Source of the DNA: Aaosphaeria pasadenensis
Taxonomy: Eukaryota; Ascomycota; Dothideomycetes; Pleosporales
Length of the DNA stretch: 64,000 nucleotides
NCBI GenBank assembly: GCA_022813625.1
Contig: JAKLMB010000001.1
Span: 1,364,001 to 1,428,000, forward strand
Direction: 5' to 3'
Shown: in pieces, positions 56,427 to 64,000 of the stretch
Layout: each line of letters opens with the position of its first letter
How positions within the stretch are numbered: position 1 is the stretch's first letter
The notes under the pieces: model-generated
What the model was told of the DNA's origin: nothing
The model's database searches: none
The model's input: only the letters and a program-made list of their open reading frames with translations
Program-made: the position numbers and the translations under genes

Positions 56427-58655
56427 CTAGGACCTGGCCTCTTCGAGCTCGAGTTCTAGCTGTCGGATGCGCTCGTCCTTTTCACGGTCGGAACTCGAAG
56501 GACCGACCTTGGCCTTCAGCGTACTCACTTCCCGCATCAGCAGAGCGATCTGATCGGACTGGTCAGACAAGACCTTGCTTTGTTGCTGTAGGGTAGCCTT
56601 GATGTCAGACAGGTAGTCTTTAATACCCGCAGCAGCTGCCGATGCAGCACTTGGGGCGGGTGCCGGCGTGCTGGTCGCAGCTGGGGTAGATTGAGCCGGT
56701 GCCGGGGAGGACTTTGCAGGGGCAGCCGCAGGAGCAGGTGCAGGCTTAGGTGGCTGGGGTTCTGTCGCAATCGCTGGGCCCCGAGTCTTCTCTTCTTGTC
56801 TAGTGGCCGTGACTGAAGGACGCTCCACTGGCTTCGGCACCTCTTCGAAGCTCGAAGACTCATTATCAGACTCCTCCTCGTCCTTGTCGGCAAACCTCGA
56901 TGCCTGGCTTGCAAGTGATGCCTGGTTGTCCTTCATGGCGGGAGGAGGTCCAAAGCGAACGGGGGTCGGTGCAGCGACTGGCTCAGGCTTGGGCGCCTCA
57001 GTCTTGGTAGGAGGCGGGCTCTGGATGGGTGCAGATGCTGCCGGCGGTTTGTAGTCAGAGGCAACCTCCTCGGGTGCACCACCCTCATACACACTCTCCA
57101 AGGAAATCTTCGGGGGCAGCGCAGTCTTTCCGCCGAGCCACTCGGAGGAAGTTGTACCGGGTTTGATGCCATTGGTAGGAGGGTAGATATCGCTCTGGAA
57201 CATCTCAGATCTTCGGGGGACGATGAAAGAGATTGGCTCGATGTAGGAGTCGTTGACGGTCTTGAAGCAGCGAAGCACCTCGTTCTCGTGCAAGTTGATG
57301 CCACGCTTGGGCATGAACGCAATACCACGCTGTGGGTCGGGAGACTTGTATTCAGACAGGTACTCGAACTTATCGTTCTCGTACTCGTAGTAGCGAATGT
57401 TTCCATCACTGTAAAGGTTAGACAAACAATTATGAGCGCTTCACGAAGTACTTACCCCTTCCCAGCCAAGTACAAGCATTGTGTACCATCGTCCCAGAAT
57501 GGCATGCAAACACCAGAGATGGAGTCCAAGATAGTGAAACCACCGATAGGCTCTTTTGGAGCACGAACATCCCAAAGACCGAGTTGACGGTCGCTCATGC
57601 GGGAGAAGCCGGTTGTAGCGATACGATCATGCTCGCCCATCCACACAGCACGGCTGTTCTTAGCACCAGGATGTCCCGGAACCTCCTGGGCCGGCCTCTC
57701 CTGACGAACGTCCCATACACGAAGCTTCTTGTCACGGCTGGTTGTCGTCAAAAGCGAACCGTCGGCGCTCCAGGAAAGCGACTGGACGATGTCATTATGC
57801 TTCAAGGTCAACCTTGCGGCACCAGCGTCCACGTCCCAAAGTTTGATGGTGTAGTCTCCAGATGCGGATGCGAGGATGTTCTCGGCGGCGGGGTTGAAGA
57901 GGACGTGACCGACTTTCCTATGCGCATGTTAGCATACCCGAATGCGATATCACATCGCGCAAACCTACCTCATGTGTCCGCTCAAACGCGCGGCCGGCGC
58001 AACATCAGCAGGCTCTTCGGCATCAGTGTGAAGGCTGAAGCCTTCGGGCACCTTCCAGATGAAGACCTATTGCTGTTAGTTTGTCCAATGCATCGCGTAG
58101 CCTAGTGAACTACCAACCTTGCCATCATCCGACGCGGATGCGATCAAGGAGTCGTTGAAAGGGCTCCTAAAGGAGAATTAGAGAGCGGTTATCCAATGTA
58201 TACAATCTGTTCCATACCAGTCGGTATCAAGCACAGCAGCAGTGTGACCACGGAAGAGGGGGATCTGCTCGGGAAGACGGCCTCGCTCGTTGATGGGAAT
58301 GACAGCGAATGCGCCACCACCGCTAGCTTCCCAATTGACCGAGACGTATTGCGGGTTTGCCTATCGCAGATCTGAGTATTTGTCTGAAGGTTTGGGCACG
58401 TGTGCAAGCTGACCTTGATCAAGTTCGTGTCCCAGGCATTCTTGGAGATGCGGAGGTTGTCGTAGCATTGCTCCTATAACGGACCGAGTCAGCAAAGGAT
58501 CACACAATCTTCCAATCTTCAAGGGAATCATACCTTCTTTGATCCGCGACCGAAGACGTGGCCTACAATATGGTGTTAGTTGTAAGCGGAGCTGAACGGG
58601 GCGCAGGACAGCATCACGCACGGTACTTGGAAGATCTCACGAAGCGGCCTGCCAT
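56427..58655 (-). CDS. crn1: Coronin, actin-binding WD40 protein
   Basis: Eight exons, 58655-58622, 58562-58534, 58473-58414, 58360-58218, 58166-58118, 58066-57969, 57917-57456 and 57408-56427, give 618 aa. Coronin binds F-actin and Arp2/3 at actin patches. The small 5' exons rebuild 'MAGRFVRSSKYRHVFGRGSK' and 'EQCYDNLRISKNAWDTNLIK', the conserved N-terminus. WD units follow: 'GHTAAVLDTDWSPFNDSLIA', 'GHMRKVGHVLFNPAAENILA', 'NDIVQSLSWSADGSLLTTTS'. 'NEVLRCFKTVNDSYIEPISF' and 'PRRSEMFQSDIYPPT' complete the C-terminal extension of the propeller. A Pro/Ala/Lys-rich linker leads to a terminal coiled coil ('ERIRQLELELEEARS') for oligomerisation. Every junction keeps phase. The twinfilin gene is next upstream. 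Confidence 0.97.
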
Positions 58656-59432
58656 CTTTTCGTGGGTAATGCGACTAGACTTTTGAAGATCTTCGATGAT
58701 AGGGATTAGGTTGACTCCCGGTCCCTAAGTCTGTCCAGATGTAGTCGCACGACGATGGGAAGGAGAAGTTGGGAATGGGACAGGAGTGGCTTTGGAGGTT
58801 TTGGCTATTTCAACGGCCGCCATTGGGAGTCGGAGTCGCTTGGCACTTGAACCCTTGTCGTCACCGCCCACAAGTACGAGAGGTACCCACTTCCTTGTCT
58901 TCTGCATTAATTTAATTTATTCCAGTTACCAGTCAAGATATATTCCAGCCTCATCGTTTGCAGCATTCTCATAATTGATACTCATTTGGTTCAACGCGAA
59001 GTTGGCTGTTATAATCTATTGTAGCATCTCTTCTCTACAAATGGGGTTTGTTGTGACAACAACACCATCATCATCTTGAACACTCATATATCGTCATACG
59101 AGCGCTATATGTGGCGTCCATGTACAACAAAGATCGACTGGAATTCAGAATCAAAGTGCCATGTCTTGCACGAATTAGTTCCTTGTTATCTTTAATTTTG
59201 TTTTCAGGTTCTTGTCGACATTCGCAATGGACCATATACCTGATTCGACGCCTTCCGGAAGTAACAATTCTAAATCACGTTCTACAATCAAGAATACCAT
59301 CGTAGCATTAACAAGAGAGCCCATATTGCTCTACTCATACCTAGTTATGCGTTCCATTTGATCTATTTTTAACCGGGTGGTTTGAGTGGATACTACACAC
59401 GTTTGGTCGAGTACCATCCTGGAACTACAACC
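58656..59432. other. Intergenic region between coronin and twinfilin
   Basis: About 780 bases: 5' region of coronin and 3' end of twinfilin, both minus strand. A 60-codon minus frame at 58725-58907 lacks an ATG context I can support. No other gene seen. Confidence 0.5.
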
Positions 59433-60548
59433 TTACGCGACAGGCATACCCTCCCAAACACTCTCAGTGCCCACACTTTTGTTCAGTAAGTAAATACTCC
59501 TAAACCGGCCAATCGTTTCATCATTCTCCTCAAACATCAGATCTTCAGGGTCATGAATTTCGACTTTTCGATCAGTCGCTGCCCCTTGCTCTTTAGCGAT
59601 TATGTTCACCAACCCCGGCACTGCCATCGTGTGGGTCATACGCTCTTTCACAGTCGCGGCGTCTGGGGATGAATTGATAAAGTACAGCAAGCCCGATGCT
59701 GGGTGGCGATAGAAGGTATGGCTTGGTTTCGATTTTGGGATTCTGGCTGCGACTTCATCTGGGGCAATGTTGCTCGCTTGGAAGTTGAGTACCAGTTTCT
59801 CGGTGGTAATATCCACAGACTCAAGTCGACATCAGCCAACGAAGGTTCATTGCAAATTGAAGGTGTAGATGGTAGTACTTACAAGCTGAACGCAGTCCTC
59901 ATTATCATTCAGGTTCCTCAATGCTTCCACAGCGCTCTGCTCGATCTGATTCCTCATCCGGCGATCACACAACCGACATTTAGTGACCCTATGTCCGAGG
60001 TCCTTGGTCACGGCATCTTCATCACTTTTCGTCTCGGCATCTAGAGCCTCCTCTGGATGTGCAGAGTGGTGTGCAACCATCCAAGGATCTCCATCTCCGT
60101 CGCGCTCGTTCCATGCTCGAACATCCGTGATCTCTCCCACCTCTTTACAAATGATGGACGAAGAAATATCCTTCTCTCCCAACAGCCGTATGAAGTCGTG
60201 TCTTGAGTCAATATAAGACTGCCTGGTCCCCTTATCTGCGAGGTAGGGAACGAAAGTAATCGCAGTCACAGAAACATTACGCCGAATGACGAGGAAGAGC
60301 GAAGTTTTCGGGTCAAGAATGGCGTCCAGCTCAGCCAATGCATTCTGGAAACTGGATTTGAGGCCTTGAGGATATTTTACTGCCTTCAGTGGTTGGAGCG
60401 AACCATCATTAAATCTAAATGGAAGCGCGAAGAGCGATGTATCGGACAGGAAGCTGTTGTATGCTTCGCGTGCGGATGGTGATGGTTCTGATCTGGAATA
60501 AGTGCATGTTCGCAAATGTGTTCAGGGAAAGTTGAACTCGCCTTGCAT
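59433..60548 (-). CDS. twf1: Twinfilin-like actin monomer-binding protein
   Basis: Three exons, 60548-60538, 60492-59883 and 59819-59433, give 335 aa. Twinfilin has two ADF/cofilin domains; it sequesters ADP-actin and acts at filament ends. The first exon is only 11 bases (MQGE); after a 45-base intron come 'REAYNSFLSDTSLFALPFRF' and 'LFLVIRRNVSVTAITFVPYL', ADF domain 1. Domain 2 has 'EKLVLNFQASNIAPDEVAAR', 'SHTFYRHPASGLLYFINSSP' and 'VKERMTHTMAVPGLVNIIAK', matching the twinfilin 'YSFYRY ... SIKERM' pattern. It is divergent: the linker has a CRLC motif and the usual basic C-terminal tail is missing (ends EGMPVA). The first-exon donor GTTCAA is weak, so the start is the least certain part. Confidence 0.87.
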
Positions 60549-60723
60549 GTTTCTGCGACTCTATGAGATGACGGTGCTCCGCCAATCTATAGCAAGGAGG
60601 TCGAACGATTTTATCCAGTAAATTCAACTGAACAATTGAGCTAAAGAAAATTTATAATGCGTCGATAGGATATAGTGAGATGTTCGACAAGAAAGGTTGT
60701 GTTCAATGTTGTGTTGACGTGTA

Positions 60724-60835
60724 GCTTAGGCGGACCTTTTGATGGCACTGTGTGCGGAGTTCCGATTTCGAGATTGCGGTATTCCACCCACTACGAAAAC
60801 ATCGTGGCTGAGTTCGGTCCACAGGTCCGCCTAGC
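60724..60835. mobile_element. 112-bp TA-flanked inverted-repeat element
   Basis: The left end GCTTAGGCGGACCT and the right end (reverse complement GCTAGGCGGACCT) form a terminal inverted repeat with one single-base indel. Both ends are flanked by TA (60722-60723, 60836-60837), consistent with a Tc1/mariner-type MITE. Its arms are unrelated to the elements at 30, 49.0 and 49.7 kb. No coding capacity. Confidence 0.6.
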
Positions 60836-61616
60836 TATAAGCAAAGAGATGGGATGATGATCCATCATTTGAGAACTTTAATGGAGGGAATGCTGAATTG
60901 CGCCTTATAATCGTACAATCCAAAGCTGTCCTCACATCCTGCCTTGTTGTGCAGTCGTCTGCAGCGAATTCAAGCATATAATACCTTATGCTATGCTGGA
61001 CAAGTAACCACACAACTCATAAAATTACAAGACCGAAATCATCAACTCTGCAGTGATCTAGTCTATTGGTAGTCGGATCATCACATGCAGGTCCTAACTT
61101 GCTATGGATTTTGGACTTATAAGTTGACAGACCTTCTCTTGAATAGCAATTGATCTCAAGATCCGTCTTCTTAAACAAAGATGCATCTCCATCGGAGTCA
61201 TCATGAACGTTCCATGCAGTATAAGACTTGAAATACTGGTGCTTTGAAGCTCGCTGAGACTATGATCTTAGGGCGACTTCACTCGTTGGGATCACGATAG
61301 CTATCGACTCTAGAGAATCACCACTTTCACCGATTTTCTCTCTCACGGCTCACATGGCCACTATCACCATCATATAACGAGGCTATTTAAACAACTAACT
61401 CACGAGGCTCAACCTTCCTTTCTTCCTTCGTTCTCTCATCTCTATTTCTCACCTCCCACCTGCTTCACCTCGTATCTTCGACTTCTACTCCCTTCTTCCT
61501 ACCTAGACCTTCGTCCACTTTCTCTTCGCCGCGTATATCTACGTCCACGGCCCTCCTCTTCCATTTGCCTTACGATCTACTTGCTTCTTCTAGGGCAGTC
61601 TTCTATTGTCCGCCTC

Positions 61617-61697
61617 ATCCCTACTGATTTCTTCCACTCCTCAATCCCTACTGATTTCTTCCACTCCTCAATCCCTACTGATTTCTTCCACTCATCA
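61617..61697. repeat. Three 27-bp tandem repeats
   Basis: Units start at 61617, 61644 and 61671 with ATCCCTACTGATTTCTTCCA; the third differs by one base near its end. They lie about 300-380 bases before the start codon of the dynamin-like gene, inside a CT-rich tract. Confidence 0.85.
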
Positions 61698-62000
61698 ATC
61701 CATCCGCTCACATCGTCTGCTGCTGATCTCCTCCTTCACGGCACTTCTTTGCTCATCTGATCTCACTTGCAACAAGTTTCGGGACTCCACCTTCCTGACC
61801 GATTTTGAAACCCACCAAAATTCCTCTCACTTGGGGTGAGGCAGCAAGCATTTACGGATCAGCAGCTTAGCATATTCCTGCTTTCACGCCATCTGCTTCC
61901 AACGCTCCCCCGATCATCGATTCTGGAGGCAAACTCACCAGACAAGATACTCACCAATACTTTCGCCCTTTCCCAACCATCAAATCTTTGACACATAACA

Positions 62001-64000
62001 ATGGCGTCTCAGACTTTGCTTAGTTATGAAGATTTCCACAACTTCTACCAGGAGAATAGGTTGGTTGCCCGATACGATTCCGCCATCGAGGCGAAAATTC
62101 CGCATGACTGGTGGACTCTCGACCACGATGAGATACTGCGAAGATTGAAAGAGATTTCTGAAATGACCACTTCGGTCATGCAAAGTTTTCCAAGAGATGA
62201 CGTGGAAGTCCAGGTACTTCTTGACATGGGCGATTCAGTATACAAGGTCAAGAAAAGCAGATCATTTATTGTTGCACTGAGTGGTCCCCAAGCAGCAGGG
62301 AAGAGCAGTTTTCTGAACAGCCTACTCGACTGCCCAGGTCTTTGCCTATCGGGAGCGGATGGACGAGCATGCACCAATGCAGTCATTCGATATGTCCACT
62401 ACTGTGGCGACACAGAAGACGCTGTGCGAGCAGAGATCATCTTCCATCATACGGATCGCCTCAAAGAGATTGTTGAGGAGAATGCTCGAGCATTCTACCA
62501 TTTCTATCATTTTACGACTGACGGTGGGGATGGAAATGATGATCATGATTCCGATGATGATTCAGTTCGAAAAAAGAAATATCAACATGATGAAGCCGAC
62601 GTCAAAGCTAAAGACACAGCACAAGATATATTTGAAACTGTCTTTGGCAGCAGAGAAAAGTTCATGGAGGCGTGGAGTGCAGACGGCTTTACTGACGGAA
62701 GCTTTCAGAAGGAAGCTTTGCGCAAATGTGCAGAAGCCATCTACAAGATGAAGGCAAGCACTGATGGTATTCTGATCTACAATGCATCAACTCCGACCGA
62801 GCTATCAAGGAAATTAAAGCCATTCACCACAAAGGTTGTGGATGAGGTCTCTTTATGGCCTCTAGTAGACACCATCAAATATGGTTTGAACAGAGAGCTT
62901 TTGGGTCAAGGCTTTGAGTTTGTCGATCTTCCAGGTACGTTTGACCAGCGTCAAAACACTCCCATCAGCTTTAGGAATGCTTGAGACTGATAGAAGCAGG
63001 CTGGGGGGATAGAAATGCCGCAAAGGAGCGACATGCCGATGAGATTAGAGATGCAGTTGACTTGGAAATGATCTTCATTGACACGTCCCGAATTACAACT
63101 GAAAACACGGCTATAAACAACATTCGAGCAGCTTTGCAAGGACGTGGAGCTGAAGGTGTCATCATTGTCGCCACGAAAGTCGATGTATTTCTTTCTCTGC
63201 TGCTCAATCTACTCTCGTGCTAACCTCCTACTATAGTCTTTATCAGACACTGATCTTGACCAGTGCGAAGGCACCGATTTCGATCTCATTAACTCGAGAA
63301 TGCAATGGGTCGAGGATCGGTCAATTGAAGCTGCAGATGAAGGGAACGATGAGGAAGAGCGAAATCTCTTGAACTACTCGACCTACTTGAAGAGAGCGCG
63401 CAAGTCAGTCAAAGTTGCTCAACGATGCACATCTATCGACTCTGAATTCGGAGGAAAGTTTGAAGATATTGTGGGGACTAACAAAGTTCACATCTTTCAT
63501 GTCTCTGCAACCGAATACCTCAAATGGATTAGCAAGCCAAAACATCCATACGCCAAACAACCAGACCTTTCGCCAGCAGACACCGGAATTCCTGGTCTTC
63601 GGAAGCACCTTTTCGATATACCAGCTGCCAGCAACATTCGCGATGTGCGCAACCAGGTCTTCCAAGAGCTTGACTCCTTTCTGGAGAAAATCGATCAGGT
63701 GGTGAATGAGAAGGACAGAAGCGAGAGCTTCAAAACCTTAGCAGCAGAATTCGCCGGATCCCGAGAGTCGTTCGCAAAGAGAATGCAGCACGGACTTAAA
63801 AATATCGTCGAAGACTCACTGGATAACCTCATGTCGAATCCTGAGGCGAATGCGCAGACAAGAGAGGACATTGACGCGCTGATCCAATCGCAATGGTTGA
63901 GATATCCCCATGGAACTTTCAATCGGGTTTTGAAAGAACATGGTTTCATCCCTAAAGGGATCTCTCGGGCGCAATGCCTCAAAGAAGGATGCGACTGGAA
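62001..64000 (+). CDS. Dynamin-like large GTPase, 3' end beyond the window
   Basis: Exons 62001-62934, 63000-63184 and 63237 to the window edge; at least 627 residues, incomplete. The P-loop is 'ALSGPQAAGKSSFLNSLLDC' (GxxxxGKS). G3 is 'VDLPG', completed by splicing to 'DLPGWGDRNAAKERHADEI'. G4 is 'IIVATKVDSLSDTDLDQ' (TKxD), joined across the second intron. The N-terminal 'SYEDFHNFYQENRL' and the region after G4 are charged and helical, as in dynamin stalks. An acidic insertion (about 172-195, many Asp) splits the G domain after 'FHHTDRLKEIVEENARAFYH'. It resembles fungal P-loop proteins near nuclear GTPase SLIP-GC more than vesicle-scission dynamins. Cellular role unknown. Confidence 0.88.

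Larger units (their letters stand above)
60549..62000. other. Divergent intergenic region, 1.45 kb
   Basis: Upstream of twinfilin (minus) and of the GTPase gene (plus). Contains an inverted-repeat element (60724-60835) and three 27-bp tandem repeats (61617-61697). From 61420 to 61760 the plus strand is CT-rich, suiting a fungal promoter or 5' UTR. No gene seen. Confidence 0.5.

Overview
The window is nuclear DNA of a filamentous ascomycete (Pezizomycotina). Genes carry short introns of about 45-65 bases with GT...AG borders and CTAAC-like branch sites. The protein set is typical of these fungi: a cellulose-active AA9 LPMO with a CBM1, a CrnA-type nitrate transporter, F-box-like proteins, a Clr5 domain protein and a glutamine-rich PKA catalytic subunit. 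The sequence does not fix the species. I saw no tRNA, rRNA, CRISPR array or complete transposase gene. Gene models below were built by hand from exon phase and splice sites; coordinates span start codon to stop codon including introns, and exons are given in the evidence.

Layout. 0-7 kb: a family III CoA-transferase (+), a Clr5-ankyrin protein (-) and the AA9 LPMO (-). 7-11.4 kb has no supportable gene. 11.4-14.7 kb: an NAD(P)-dependent reductase (+) and an F-box-like protein (+). 15.4-17.2 kb: the nitrate transporter (-), with a perfect NirA-type site and several GATA sites upstream. 17.2-21.7 kb is gene-poor. 21.7-28.9 kb: an unknown protein (-), a CLC chloride transporter with CBS domains (-), a small possibly myristoylated protein (+) and a zinc alcohol dehydrogenase (-). 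31.1-32.9 kb: a protein with an AMPK-beta-type glycogen-binding domain and a C-terminal membrane anchor (-). 36.1-43.5 kb: a DHA1 drug transporter (+), an F-box-like protein (+), the splicing factor PRP38 (-) and a membrane-anchored glycosyltransferase (+). 46.4-52.6 kb: PKA catalytic subunit (+) and a class 3 lipase (+). 53-55 kb: two secreted or surface proteins (-). 56.4-60.5 kb: coronin and a twinfilin, both actin regulators, in tandem (-). 62 kb to the edge: a dynamin-like GTPase (+), cut by the window end.

The most notable non-gene structure is a family of three short TA-flanked inverted-repeat elements (MITE-like) at 30.2, 49.0 and 49.7 kb. The first has perfect 36-bp arms. A second, unrelated 112-bp TA-flanked inverted-repeat element lies at 60.7 kb.

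The genes look mostly like independent housekeeping or nutritional loci, not one biosynthetic cluster. The clearest functional pairing is coronin with twinfilin. No obviously new multi-gene system is visible. The most interesting single proteins are the tail-anchored glycogen-binding protein and the divergent twinfilin.
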